Notes: generated from the letters alone by a model not told the origin. A DNA stretch of 64,000 nt from Thermoleophilales bacterium (GCA_020636895.1 JACJWZ010000001.1:806001-870000), one strand, 5' to 3'; shown: positions 22,694 through 31,317, counted from the first letter of the stretch. Numbers and translations are program-made.

Positions 22694-24271
22694 ATGTCAG
22701 CGGGTACTCCAGCGATCGCCTTCGTCGGCTTCATGGGGGCCGGGAAGACGACCACGGCGCTCCGCGCCGGCCGCCTTCTCGATCTCGAGGTCGCCGACAC
22801 CGACGCGCTGATCGAAGCGGAGGCGGGTCGGCCGATTCCCTCGATCTTCGCCGAGCGGGGCGAGGACGGCTTCCGCGAGCTCGAGGAGCGGATCGTGCTC
22901 GAGGCGCTCGCCCGCGGTGGCGCCGTCGCGCTGGGCGGCGGTGCCGTCGAAAGCGAGCGGGTCCGTGCGGCGCTGCGCGAACACGTCGCGGTCTGGTGCC
23001 GCGTCGACGAGGAGCTCGCGTGGGCGCGTTGCGCCGGCACCGATCGTCCGCTGGCCCGCAACCGGGACGGCTTCCGCCGCCGCCACGCCGCCCGTGAGCC
23101 CCTCTACGCCGGGGTCGCGCGCGCGATCCTCCCGGCGGACGCCGATCTGGCGACGAGCGATACGGCGCTCGCGTGGGTCGGGACTCTTCGCAGCGCGCCC
23201 GACGTGCGGATGATCTGGGCGCGCGCGGCCTCGAGCGAGTACCCGGCGCTGATCGGCTCGGGCGCGACCGGCGCTCTCTCCGCCCCCGGCGCTCCCGCCC
23301 CCGGGGCACGCACGTTCGCCGTCGCCGACGCCGCCGCGCTCGCCGCCATCGGCGGCCTGCTCCCAGCGACCGATACCGACCCGATCAGCGCCGAGGGTGG
23401 GGAGGAGGCGAAGACGCTCGCGGCCGCCGAGCGCGTCCTCGGCGAGCTCGCCCGGGCGGGCGTGCGGCGCGACGACGCGCTGCTCGCCTTCGGCGGCGGT
23501 GTGGTCGGCGATCTCGCCGGTTTCTGCGCCGCCGTCTACCAGCGCGGGATCCCCGTCGTGCAGGTGCCGACGACGCTCGTCGCGCAGGTCGACTCCGCAT
23601 ACGGGGGCAAGACCGGCGTCGATCTCCCCGAGGCGAAGAACTACGTCGGCGCCTACCACCAGCCCGCCGCGGTCCTCACCGACCCCGCTGCCCTGCGGAC
23701 GCTGCCGCCCGAGGAGCTCGCCGCCGGATTCGCCGAGGTCCTCAAGACGGCGCTGATCGCCGGGGGCCCGCTCTGGGAAGGCGTGCGCGCTCTCGAGCGC
23801 GTCGATGCGGAGACCGTCACCCCGTTCGTCTTCGACTGCGCCCGCACCAAGCTCGAGATCGTCGCCGAGGACGAACGCGACGGCGGCCGTCGCGCCGTGC
23901 TCAACCTCGGCCACACGGTCGGCCACGCCATCGAGTCGGCGTCCGGCTACTCCCGCTACCGGCACGGGGAGGCAGTGGCTCTGGGGGTGCTCGCCGCGTT
24001 GCGGCTCTCCGGCCAGGAGGAGCTCCGCGCCGAGGTTTCCGGCCTGCTCGACCGCGCCGGCCTCCCCACCGAGCTCGATCCCGAGGTGGCGGTGGACGAC
24101 GTGATCGCGCTCAGCGGGCGCGACAAGAAAGCGACCGCCGACGGGCTTCCCTTCGTCCTCGTCGCGGGCCCCGGTGACGTGACCCATGGGCATGCGGTCG
24201 ATCGGGATAGCCTCCGGGCGGCCGTGAGCGAGCTGAAGCCGACATCGACGCCATCGACGGGATCGGCGTGA
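22694..24271 (+). CDS. aroKB: Fused shikimate kinase / 3-dehydroquinate synthase
   Basis: 525 residues with two enzymes in one chain. Residues 1-165 are shikimate kinase: P-loop GFMGAGKTTT, the shikimate-binding DTDALIE and GGGAV, and a lid with RPLARNRDGFRRR. Residues about 175-525 are dehydroquinate synthase: NAD-binding FGGGVVGDLAGFCAAVYQRG, then TTLVAQVDSAYGGKTGVDL, and metal ligands in GFAEVLK, LGHTVGHAIE and YRHGEAVALG. DHQ synthase makes 3-dehydroquinate from DAHP; the kinase acts three steps later. The reading frame is continuous, so this is a true fusion. aroQ starts at a GTG overlapping its stop. Confidence 0.95.
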   Translation: MSAGTPAIAFVGFMGAGKTTTALRAGRLLDLEVADTDALIEAEAGRPIPSIFAERGEDGFRELEERIVLEALARGGAVALGGGAVESERVRAALREHVAVWCRVDEELAWARCAGTDRPLARNRDGFRRRHAAREPLYAGVARAILPADADLATSDTALAWVGTLRSAPDVRMIWARAASSEYPALIGSGATGALSAPGAPAPGARTFAVADAAALAAIGGLLPATDTDPISAEGGEEAKTLAAAERVLGELARAGVRRDDALLAFGGGVVGDLAGFCAAVYQRGIPVVQVPTTLVAQVDSAYGGKTGVDLPEAKNYVGAYHQPAAVLTDPAALRTLPPEELAAGFAEVLKTALIAGGPLWEGVRALERVDAETVTPFVFDCARTKLEIVAEDERDGGRRAVLNLGHTVGHAIESASGYSRYRHGEAVALGVLAALRLSGQEELRAEVSGLLDRAGLPTELDPEVAVDDVIALSGRDKKATADGLPFVLVAGPGDVTHGHAVDRDSLRAAVSELKPTSTPSTGSA

Positions 24272-24726
24272 GCACCGTCACCAACCGCGTCGCGGTCATG
24301 CACGGGGTCAACCTCGACACGCTCGGCCGCCGCGATCCGGCGATCTACGGGTCGGAGACGCTCAACCAGCTCGAGGCACGCGTCCACGACTTCGCCCGCG
24401 AACTCGACCTCGAGGCGTCCTTCTTCCAGACCAACCACGAGGGCGAGTTCTGCGAGTACCTGCACCGGGTCCGCGAGACCGCCGACGCCGTACTGATCAA
24501 CGCGGGTGCATGGAGCCATTACTCGTGGGCGATCCGCGACGCGCTCGAGGTCGCTGCGAAGCCCGCGGTCGAGGTCCACATCAGCGACGTCGACAGGCGT
24601 GGGGAGGCCGAGCCGTGGCGTTCGATCTCCGTCTTCGACGGCCTCGTCCTCACCAAGATCTCCGGCAAGGGGGTCGACGGCTACCGGGAGGCGCTCGAGG
24701 TGCTCAAGGGGGAGCTCGGGGCGTGA
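24268..24726 (+). CDS. aroQ: Type II 3-dehydroquinate dehydratase
   Basis: 152 residues, GTG start overlapping aroKB. The dodecameric type II fold is recognisable from HGVNLDTLGRRDPAIYG (catalytic Tyr in IYG), QTNHEGEFCEYLHR, INAGAWSHYSWAIRDAL (catalytic His) and VEVHISDVDRRGE. The usual NGPNLNLLG and NPGA(F/Y)TH motifs are altered to HGVNLDTLG and NAGAWSH, a divergent subgroup, but the catalytic residues are kept. The stop overlaps the start of the M24 peptidase gene. Confidence 0.93.
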   Translation: MSTVTNRVAVMHGVNLDTLGRRDPAIYGSETLNQLEARVHDFARELDLEASFFQTNHEGEFCEYLHRVRETADAVLINAGAWSHYSWAIRDALEVAAKPAVEVHISDVDRRGEAEPWRSISVFDGLVLTKISGKGVDGYREALEVLKGELGA

Positions 24727-25820
24727 AGCCCGTCCCCGCGACCCGGGCCGACCGGCTCGCCGCCGCCGCGACCGCTGCCGAGCTCGACGCGGTGTTGATC
24801 GGCGACATGGTCCGGCCCGGCGACTCCACGCCCGATGCGATGGCCGACGTGAGCTGGCTGACCGGCTACCGGGGAACGAGCGGCCTCGTCGTCGTCGCGC
24901 CGGAGGGGCGTTGGTTCGTGACGGATTTCCGCTATCTCGAGGTGGCCGAGGCGACGGTGCCGGGCTCGTTCGAGGTCGTCGACGGCACCGCCGATCTGAC
25001 CAAGACGGTCGCCGGCCTCCTCTCGGAGTTCGCGACGGTCGGCGTCGACGAGTCACGGATCAGCGTCGAGAACCACCGCAAGCTCGCCGACGCGCTGGCC
25101 GAAGGCGTCACGCTGACCGCCGCGCAGGGTCTGGTCGAGGGGCTGCGCCGGGTCAAGGACGAGGTCGAGATCGAAGCGATCGCAGCGGCGTCGGCGCTGA
25201 CCGACGGCGTCTACGCATGGCTCGAGGAGCGGGGCTTCGAGGGCCGGACCGAGCGGGAGGTCGCGCTCGCGGCCGAGGCGCGGATGCGCCACCTCGGCGC
25301 CGAGGATCCCTCGTTCCCCTCGATCGTCGCCGCCGGCCCGAACGGCTCCCTGATCCACGCCGTTCCCGGCGAGCGCAAGATCCGTCGCGACGAGTACATC
25401 GTCATCGACATGGGCGCGATCGTCGACGGCTACTGCTCCGATTGCACGCGCACGCTGGTCGAGGGCGAGCCGCCGATCGCCCATCGAGAGGCCTACGAGG
25501 TCGTGCTCGCCGCCCAGGAGGCGGCGCTCGGCGAGATCAAAGCGGGCGCCTCCGGCCGCGAGCTCGACGCCGTCGCGCGCGATCTGATCGCCGAGGCCGG
25601 CTACGGCGAGCTCTTCGGCCACGGCCTCGGACACGGGGTCGGGATCGAGGTCCACGAACCGCCGCGCCTGTCGAGGCGCTCCGACGACGTGCTGCAGGCG
25701 GGGGAGGTCGTGACCGTCGAGCCGGGCGTCTACCTGCCGGGTGAGTTCGGGGTCCGGATCGAGGACCTGGTGGTCGTCACCGACGACGGCCATCGCAACC
25801 TCAGCTCACGACCCAAGTAG
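24723..25820 (+). CDS. pepP: M24-family Xaa-Pro aminopeptidase
   Basis: 365 residues, GTG start overlapping aroQ. An N-terminal creatinase-like domain (1-125) precedes a pita-bread metallopeptidase domain with all five metal ligands: DMGAIVDGYCSDCTRTL (two Asp), HGLGHGVGIEVHE (His), TVEPGVYLPG (Glu) and GVRIEDLV (Glu). It removes N-terminal residues preceding proline in the cytosol. In many Gram-positives this gene lies between aroQ and efp; here efp is 13 kb away. Confidence 0.93.
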   Translation: MKPVPATRADRLAAAATAAELDAVLIGDMVRPGDSTPDAMADVSWLTGYRGTSGLVVVAPEGRWFVTDFRYLEVAEATVPGSFEVVDGTADLTKTVAGLLSEFATVGVDESRISVENHRKLADALAEGVTLTAAQGLVEGLRRVKDEVEIEAIAAASALTDGVYAWLEERGFEGRTEREVALAAEARMRHLGAEDPSFPSIVAAGPNGSLIHAVPGERKIRRDEYIVIDMGAIVDGYCSDCTRTLVEGEPPIAHREAYEVVLAAQEAALGEIKAGASGRELDAVARDLIAEAGYGELFGHGLGHGVGIEVHEPPRLSRRSDDVLQAGEVVTVEPGVYLPGEFGVRIEDLVVVTDDGHRNLSSRPK

Positions 25821-25829
25821 CCCTCAAAG

Positions 25830-25835
25830 TAGCCT
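25830..25835 (+). promoter_or_regulatory. -10 element (TAGCCT) for the yidC-like gene, leaderless type
   Basis: TAGCCT ends seven bases before the ATG at 25843. No Shine-Dalgarno is present between the two. Confidence 0.6.
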
Positions 25836-25842
25836 TCTGCGG

Positions 25843-26769
25843 ATGCCGATCGCCGCGAACATCCTGCAGCCGCTGACCAACGCCGAGGAGTGGGTGCTCG
25901 AGAGCCTGCACGGGATGGGGCTCACCTGGGGCCTCGCGATCGTCGGGCTGACACTGCTCACGCGCTTCGTGATGCTGCCCCTGATCGTCCGCCAGTACCG
26001 CTCCCAGCGCGAGATGAAGCGTCACATGCCGGAGCTGCGAGCGCTGCAGGCCAAGTACAAGGGCGGCGACAAGCAGAAGCTGCAGCAGGAGATGAGCGCC
26101 TACTACCGCGAGCACGGGATCAACCCGCTCGCTTCGGTCGGCCCGATGCTGCTGCAGATCCCGGTCTTCATCTCGCTCTACATGCTGCTGCGCCACGACG
26201 CCACGAACGGCCTGTTCGGGGATGGCGGCTTCCTCTTCATCCCCGACCTGACCGCGAAGCCGACGGGCGGGGTGCTCGTCGCGATGCTGACGATCTACAT
26301 CTGCTCGCAGCTCGCCTCGAGCGCGATCGCCACGCGAACGATGCAGACGAGCCACCGCGGCTTCGCGATGGCCCTGCCTGTGCTCTTCGCCGGCGTCATC
26401 GCGCGCTTCCCCGCCGGGCTCGCGATCTACTCGATCACCACCAGCCTCTGGAGCCTCGGCCAGCAGATCACCTTCTGGCGCCTCTCCGCCGCCGTTCCCG
26501 CCGGGACCGCGGCGCTCGCGGCGGAGCTGGAGGACGTGGCCGAGGCGGGCGAGGACTCGAAGCTCGAGCGGGCACTCGAGAGCAGCGACCACAAGCCGGC
26601 GCCGGTGTTCGGCCAGAGCCACGGTCACAACCACGGCAGTGGCAAGGCCAATGGCAAGGCTCCGATGAGCAACGGCGGGAGCACGGCACTCGCGAACGGC
26701 AGCGGCCCGAAGCCGAAGCCGACGCACTCGCGGAGCAAGAAGAAGAAGCGCAGCCGCTCCCGCCGCTGA
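25843..26769 (+). CDS. yidC: YidC/Oxa1-family membrane protein insertase
   Basis: 308 residues. The Oxa1 core has five hydrophobic segments: WGLAIVGLTLLTRFVMLPLI with the conserved hydrophilic-groove Arg, a cytoplasmic coiled hairpin REMKRHMPELRALQAKY, PMLLQIPVFISLYMLL, then three further helices ending in AIYSITTSLWSLGQQ. There is no lipoprotein signal. The tail has His/Gly (GHNHGSGK) and ends in the ribosome-binding type run SKKKKRSRSRR. It inserts and folds membrane proteins alone or with SecYEG. Its location away from rpmH/rnpA suggests it may be a second copy. Confidence 0.92.
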   Translation: MPIAANILQPLTNAEEWVLESLHGMGLTWGLAIVGLTLLTRFVMLPLIVRQYRSQREMKRHMPELRALQAKYKGGDKQKLQQEMSAYYREHGINPLASVGPMLLQIPVFISLYMLLRHDATNGLFGDGGFLFIPDLTAKPTGGVLVAMLTIYICSQLASSAIATRTMQTSHRGFAMALPVLFAGVIARFPAGLAIYSITTSLWSLGQQITFWRLSAAVPAGTAALAAELEDVAEAGEDSKLERALESSDHKPAPVFGQSHGHNHGSGKANGKAPMSNGGSTALANGSGPKPKPTHSRSKKKKRSRSRR

Positions 26770-26781
26770 GCCGCTTTCCAA

Positions 26782-26787
26782 TAGCGT
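26782..26787 (+). promoter_or_regulatory. -10 element (TAGCGT) for the SDR gene, leaderless type
   Basis: TAGCGT ends seven bases before the ATG at 26795. Confidence 0.55.
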
Positions 26788-26794
26788 CCGGCCC

Positions 26795-27640
26795 ATGAGC
26801 CTCGCCGGAAAGACCATGATCATCAGCGGCGGAAGCCGCGGCATCGGACTCGAGATCGCCCTCAAGGCGGCCGCCGACGGCGCGAACGTCGCGCTGATCG
26901 CCAAGACCGATCAGCCCCATCCCAAGCTGGAGGGCACGATCCACACCGCGGCCGCAGCGATCGAGGAGGCGGGGGGAACCGCGCTGCCGATCCTCGGCGA
27001 CATCCGCGAGGAGGAGCGGGTGATCGCGGCGGTGGCCGAGGCGGCGGACCGCTTCGGCGGGATCGACATCTGCGTCAACAACGCCAGCGCGATCAACATC
27101 AGCGGCACCGAGCAGACGCCGATGAAGCGCTACGACCTGATGCAGGACATCAACGCGCGCGGCACCTTCCTGCTCTCCAAGACCTGCATCCCGCACCTGC
27201 GCGAGGCCGAGAACCCCCACGTGCTGACGCTGTCGCCGCCGCTCAGCTTCGAGCCGCGCTGGGCGCAGCACCACGTCGCCTACACGATCGCCAAGTACGG
27301 GATGAGCCTCTGCACGCTCGGCATGGCGGCCGAGTTCGCCGAGGAGGGGATCGCCTTCAACTCCCTGTGGCCGCGCACGATCGTCGCGACCGCCGCCGTC
27401 CAGAACCTCCTCGGCGGCGACGAGGCGATGAAGCGGGCCCGGACCCCCGCCGTCTACGCAGACGCCGCCTACGCGATCCTCAACCGTCCGAGCCGCGAGT
27501 GCACGGGCAACTTCTACCTCTGCGAGGACGTGCTCGCGGAGGAGGGCGTGACCGACTTCTCGATCTACTCCGCGGTCGAGGGTGCCGAGCCTCAGGTCGA
27601 CCTCTACGTCGACGAGGTGAACCCGCCGGGCATCGGCTGA
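26795..27640 (+). CDS. Short-chain dehydrogenase/reductase (HSDL2-like)
   Basis: 281 residues. Rossmann motif ISGGSRGIGLEIALKAA, cofactor-region NNASAIN, and active-site YTIAK (Tyr and Lys present). The proximal Ser is less clear, in the TLSPPLSF segment. The run QPHPKLEGTIHTAAAAIEEA is typical of the HSDL2/SCP2-linked SDR subgroup found with fatty or steroid substrates. The actual substrate is unknown. It has its own predicted leaderless promoter and is followed by a GC inverted repeat. Confidence 0.88.
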   Translation: MSLAGKTMIISGGSRGIGLEIALKAAADGANVALIAKTDQPHPKLEGTIHTAAAAIEEAGGTALPILGDIREEERVIAAVAEAADRFGGIDICVNNASAINISGTEQTPMKRYDLMQDINARGTFLLSKTCIPHLREAENPHVLTLSPPLSFEPRWAQHHVAYTIAKYGMSLCTLGMAAEFAEEGIAFNSLWPRTIVATAAVQNLLGGDEAMKRARTPAVYADAAYAILNRPSRECTGNFYLCEDVLAEEGVTDFSIYSAVEGAEPQVDLYVDEVNPPGIG

Positions 27641-27677
27641 GCGGGCTCCCGGCCGGGGTCCCGGCCGCAGCTCAGGT

Positions 27678-27705
27678 ACGCCCCCTCGGGGCCCCTCGAG
27701 GGGCG
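27678..27705. terminator. GC-rich inverted repeat between the SDR and cupin genes
   Basis: ACGCCCC...TCG (from 27678) is complementary to CGAGGGGCGT, with one bulged C. It abuts the cupin -10 element, so it could end the SDR transcript or mask the cupin promoter. Confidence 0.35.
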
Positions 27706-27706
27706 T

Positions 27707-27712
27707 TAGCCT
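27707..27712 (+). promoter_or_regulatory. -10 element (TAGCCT) for the cupin gene, leaderless type
   Basis: TAGCCT ends seven bases before the ATG at 27720. Confidence 0.6.
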
Positions 27713-27719
27713 GGGGCGC

Positions 27720-28199
27720 ATGGAGCGCGCCAACGTCAACGACTGCGAGTTCGACTACGAGGGAGATGAGCCCGAGGGCTACCGGGCCGGCCTGTACCGC
27801 CCCGGGCCGGGGCTCGGGGCGAAGGAGACCGGGATGTCGGTCTACGAGCTGCCGCCCGGGCAGTCGATCTGCCCCTACCACTACGAGTACGCCGAGGAGG
27901 AGTGGTTGGTGGCACTCGGCGACGGCGTCGTGCTGCGGACGCCGGAGGGGGAGGAGGAGCTCGCCGCCGGCGACGTCGCCTTCTTCCCGACCGGCCCCGG
28001 CGGCGCCCACAAGGTCACCAACGGAGGCGAGCAGACGGTCCGGGTGCTGATGTTCTCGGCGGTCCGGTGGCCTGCGGCCACCGTCTACCCCGACAGCGAC
28101 AAGATCGGGGTCTTCACCGATCCCGACCGCACCGACAACCTCATCGCCCGTCGCTCGAGTGGCGTCGACTACTTCGACGGCGAGTCGGACGGCGGCTGA
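27720..28199 (+). CDS. Cupin-domain protein
   Basis: 159 residues, a single small cupin. Motif 1 is ELPPGQSICPYHYEYAEEEW, where one His and a Glu remain of the usual HxH...E set. Motif 2 is GDVAFFPTGPGGAHKVTN, with the second His. Metal binding is therefore possible but incomplete. Related proteins are often annotated as cupins near transport or sugar-nucleotide genes without a known reaction. It precedes the polyamine-type transporter on the same strand. Function unknown. Confidence 0.85.
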   Translation: MERANVNDCEFDYEGDEPEGYRAGLYRPGPGLGAKETGMSVYELPPGQSICPYHYEYAEEEWLVALGDGVVLRTPEGEEELAAGDVAFFPTGPGGAHKVTNGGEQTVRVLMFSAVRWPAATVYPDSDKIGVFTDPDRTDNLIARRSSGVDYFDGESDGG

Positions 28200-28282
28200 G
28201 CGGCCCGACGCGGTTTCCGGGTGGGGTGCCCGGCGGGGTCCCCGGGCTACGATTGATGCCCGGACCAGAGGAGACGACCTAA

Positions 28283-29554
28283 ATCGACGACGCGCAGGAG
28301 AAGAGCCAGCGGGATCCAGGCGGGACGACCGTCTCCCCGGACCTGCTCCGGGGCCTGACCGCCCCGCGCTTCTCGCGCCGCCGCTTCATCCGCAACACGG
28401 GGGGCCTGCTCGCAGCGGGTTCGCTGGTGGGAGCGCTGTCGGCGTGCGGGATCGCCGGCACGCGCGACACCGGCTGGAAGTCCGGGTTCGACTGGGACTC
28501 GTGGTGGCGCCGGCAGGAGCGGCAGGGGACCCTCGATTTCGCCAACTGGCCGCTCTACATCGACCGGACCAAGGACGGCTCGCCGACGCTCAACGACTTC
28601 AGCCGCAAGTACGGCGTCACCGTCAACTACCGGCCGGTGATCCAGGACAACGCCTCGTTCTTCGCGCAGATCAGCCCGGTGCTGGCCGCGGAGCAGCCGA
28701 TCGGCTACGACCTGGTCGTGATCAGCAACGGCTGGGAGCTGACGCAGATGATCGAGAACCACTGGCTGGTCCCGCTCGACCACTCGCGCCTCCCGAACTT
28801 CGAGCGCTACGCCGGCGCCGCCTCGCGGGCGCCGGCGTACGACCCCAAGAACGAGTTCACGGTCACCTGGCAGTCGGGCATCACCGGGATCGGATACGAC
28901 CCGGAGAAGACGGGTCGTGAGATCACTTCGCTGAAGGACCTCTACGACCCGGCGTTCGCGGGCCGGGTCGGGATGATGTCCGACAACACGGAGCTCGGCA
29001 GCACCGGGATGCTCGTGCAGGGCATCGAGCCGGTGAGCTCGGGCCCGGCGGAGTGGAGGCAGGCCGCGGAGGTGCTGCGGAAGCAGCGCGACGACGGCAT
29101 CGTCCGCCAGTACTACGACCAGGGCTACATCAAGGCGCTGCAGCAGGGCGACACGATCATCAGCATGGCCTGGTCAGGCGACGTCTTCCAGGCCCAGGTC
29201 TCGGGCAACTCGAACCTCAAGTTCGTCGTGCCCGAGGAGGGCGGGATGATCTGGCACGACAACTGCATGATCCCCTATCGGGCGGCCCATCCCGTCGACG
29301 CCATCGAGTGGATGGACTACTCCTACCGGCCCGAGATCCAGGCGCAGATCTCCGACTGGGTCAACTACGTCTCGCCGGTCCCGGACGCGAAACCGATCAT
29401 CGCCGACCAGCTCGACGACCCGACCGTCGCCGACAGCCCGCTGGTCTTCCCGAGCGAGGCGATCACCAAGCAGCTGCACGACTACTACGACTTCAAGAGC
29501 GTCGGCGACCACGAGGAGTGGACCTCGATCTTCGACCCGATCATCCAATCGTGA
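28283..29554 (+). CDS. potD: Spermidine/putrescine-type ABC transporter binding protein with Tat lipoprotein signal; start codon abnormal
   Basis: About 423 residues if read from the codon after an in-frame TAA at 28280-28282. The N-terminal part encodes a clear Tat lipoprotein signal: SRRRFIRNTGGLLAAGSLVG then ALSACG (lipobox). The mature domain is a PotD-type periplasmic-binding fold (LDFANWPLYIDRT, GYDLVVISNGWELTQMI, DTIISMAWSGDVFQAQ). No ATG/GTG/TTG lies between the TAA and the signal. The first codon after the TAA is ATC, nine bases past a perfect GAGGAG. The first standard start, GTG at 28427, would delete the twin-Arg motif. An in-frame ATG at 28256 is separated by that TAA. So either AUC initiates, or the gene has a nonsense or sequence error. 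Confidence 0.85.
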   Translation: MDDAQEKSQRDPGGTTVSPDLLRGLTAPRFSRRRFIRNTGGLLAAGSLVGALSACGIAGTRDTGWKSGFDWDSWWRRQERQGTLDFANWPLYIDRTKDGSPTLNDFSRKYGVTVNYRPVIQDNASFFAQISPVLAAEQPIGYDLVVISNGWELTQMIENHWLVPLDHSRLPNFERYAGAASRAPAYDPKNEFTVTWQSGITGIGYDPEKTGREITSLKDLYDPAFAGRVGMMSDNTELGSTGMLVQGIEPVSSGPAEWRQAAEVLRKQRDDGIVRQYYDQGYIKALQQGDTIISMAWSGDVFQAQVSGNSNLKFVVPEEGGMIWHDNCMIPYRAAHPVDAIEWMDYSYRPEIQAQISDWVNYVSPVPDAKPIIADQLDDPTVADSPLVFPSEAITKQLHDYYDFKSVGDHEEWTSIFDPIIQS

Positions 29555-29566
29555 CCTCGTGACCCC

Positions 29567-30430
29567 GTGAGCTCCAGCCTGAAACGCTCGCTGACGCCCT
29601 ACCTGCTCGGGCTGCCGACCGCGCTCTGGCTCGGGATCTTCTTCGTCGTCCCGCTGCTGGCGATCCTCTCGGTCTCGCTGATGACGGGGAACGCGCTCGA
29701 CGGCTACACCCTGACGTGGAACTTCTCGATCTTCGGGGATGCGATCAGCACCTACTCGACTCAGTTCCTGCGCTCGTTCCTCTACGGCGGGATCTCGACC
29801 GCGGTGGCGCTGGTCGCCATGTACCCGGTCGCCTACTGGGTTGCGTTCTACGGGGGCCGGTTCAAGTCGGCGCTGCTGTTCCTGCTGCTGCTGCCGTTCT
29901 TCGTCAGCTTCGTGATCCGGATCATCGCCTGGCAGTTCATCCTCGCCGATGACGGCATCGTCCTCGGCACGCTCAAGGACATCGGCGTGGTCCCGGAGAG
30001 CATGCACGTCCTCTCGACCCCGTCGGCGGTCGTCGCCGGTCTCACATACGACGCGCTTCCGTTCATGCTGCTGCCGCTCTACGTCTCCTTGCAGCGGATC
30101 GACCGCTCCCAGATCGAGGCCGCCGCCGATCTCTACGCGAGCAAGTACGACCGCTTCCGAACCGTGATCCTGCCGCTCTCGGCCCCCGGGATCTACGCCG
30201 GGATCGTCCTCGTCGCGATCACCAACATCGGCGACTACGTCAGCGCGGCGATCCTCGGCGGGCCCTCCACGACGATGATCGGGAACGTCATCCAGACCCA
30301 GTACGTGCAGAACGCCGACTACCCGATCGCGTCGGCGCTGGCGCTGATCCTGATGGCGACGCTGCTGGTCGCCATGGGCGTCTACGCGAAGGTCTTCGGG
30401 ACGCGGACGCTGCAGGAGCACGCGACGTGA
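29567..30430 (+). CDS. potB: Polyamine-type ABC transporter permease (PotB-like)
   Basis: 287 residues, GTG start 12 bases after the binding-protein stop. Six membrane segments, from YLLGLPTALWLGIFFVVPLL to ALALILMATLLVAMGVYAK. The EAA loop that contacts the ATPase is seen as IEAAADLYASKYDRFRTVILPLSAPGI. Permease of the PotB/HisM class for spermidine, putrescine or related compounds. The stop overlaps the next permease gene by four bases. Confidence 0.92.
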   Translation: MSSSLKRSLTPYLLGLPTALWLGIFFVVPLLAILSVSLMTGNALDGYTLTWNFSIFGDAISTYSTQFLRSFLYGGISTAVALVAMYPVAYWVAFYGGRFKSALLFLLLLPFFVSFVIRIIAWQFILADDGIVLGTLKDIGVVPESMHVLSTPSAVVAGLTYDALPFMLLPLYVSLQRIDRSQIEAAADLYASKYDRFRTVILPLSAPGIYAGIVLVAITNIGDYVSAAILGGPSTTMIGNVIQTQYVQNADYPIASALALILMATLLVAMGVYAKVFGTRTLQEHAT

Positions 30431-31284
30431 GCGCCGCCGGCGGAACCGTGCGCCGGCCCGGCGCGGCGCGGAGGCGACCGCGATCCCTGCACGGCCCACG
30501 GTGGCGGCGGGCGCTGCTGCCCGGCTACGTCGGGCTGGTCGTGCTGGTGACCCTGATGCCGATCTTCGTGATCGTCCTCTACAGCTTCAACCAGGCCCCG
30601 AACGAGCGCGTCAACTTCGCCTGGAACGGGTTCACCACCGAGTGGTACAGGCGCCTGTTCGAGATCCCCGACCTGACCTCGGCGCTGCTGCATTCGCTCG
30701 AGATCGCCGCGCTCAGCACGGTGATCGCGGTGGCGATCGGCACCCCGGCGGCGATCGCGCTCTCCCGCTACCGGTTCCGCGCCCGCGGCACCGCCGACCT
30801 CGTGATCCTCGCCGACATCGCCGCCCCCTCGGTCGTCGTCGGAGCTTCCCTGCTCGGCTTCTTCGTGTACCTCGGCGTGCCACGCGGCTTCGGCACGATC
30901 CTGATCGCGCACGTCGCCTTCAACGTCGCCTTCGTCGTCGTCGTCCTGCAGTCGCGCCTGCGCGACCTCGATCCGTCGCTCGTCGAGGCGGCCCGCGATC
31001 TCGGAGCCAATCCGTGGCAGGCCTTCTGGCAGATCACCCTGCCGGTGATCTTCCCGGCGATTCTCTCCGCTGGACTGCTCGCCGCGGCGCTCTCGATCGA
31101 CGACTTCATCATCACCAGCTTCGTCGCCGGGCAGACGCTGACGTTCCCGCTCTGGGTCTACGGCTCGGTCAAGGTCGGGATCCCGCCGCAGGTCTTCGCG
31201 ATGGGCACGCTGATCTTCACCGCCGGGGTGCTGATCGCGATCGCCGGCCTGATCGCCGGCCGGCGTGCGCCGAAGGAGACGTGA
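30427..31284 (+). CDS. potC: Polyamine-type ABC transporter permease (PotC-like)
   Basis: 285 residues, GTG start overlapping potB. Basic N-terminus, then LLPGYVGLVVLVTLMPIFVI and five further membrane segments. The EAA loop is VEAARDLGANPWQAFWQITLPVIFPAI and is followed by SIDDFIITSFVAGQ, typical of PotC. No ATP-binding (potA) gene follows; the next gene is convergent. The transporter must borrow an ATPase encoded elsewhere. Confidence 0.92.
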   Translation: MSAAGGTVRRPGAARRRPRSLHGPRWRRALLPGYVGLVVLVTLMPIFVIVLYSFNQAPNERVNFAWNGFTTEWYRRLFEIPDLTSALLHSLEIAALSTVIAVAIGTPAAIALSRYRFRARGTADLVILADIAAPSVVVGASLLGFFVYLGVPRGFGTILIAHVAFNVAFVVVVLQSRLRDLDPSLVEAARDLGANPWQAFWQITLPVIFPAILSAGLLAAALSIDDFIITSFVAGQTLTFPLWVYGSVKVGIPPQVFAMGTLIFTAGVLIAIAGLIAGRRAPKET

Positions 31285-31290
31285 CGCCTG

Positions 31291-31305
31291 CCGGCTCCCA
31301 GCCGG
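31291..31305. terminator. Small hairpin between convergent potC and ferredoxin genes
   Basis: CCGGCT (31291-31296) pairs with AGCCGG (31300-31305) around a 3-base loop. Placement between two convergent operons suits a shared terminator. Confidence 0.4.
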
Positions 31306-31317
31306 TCGAAGGGTGAG

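Noticed and set aside
28256..28282. Eight-codon ORF (MPGPEETT) as a leader peptide for the pot genes
   Set aside because: The predicted transcription start lies after its ATG and there is no ribosome site before it. Its being in frame with potD is better treated as part of the start-codon problem.
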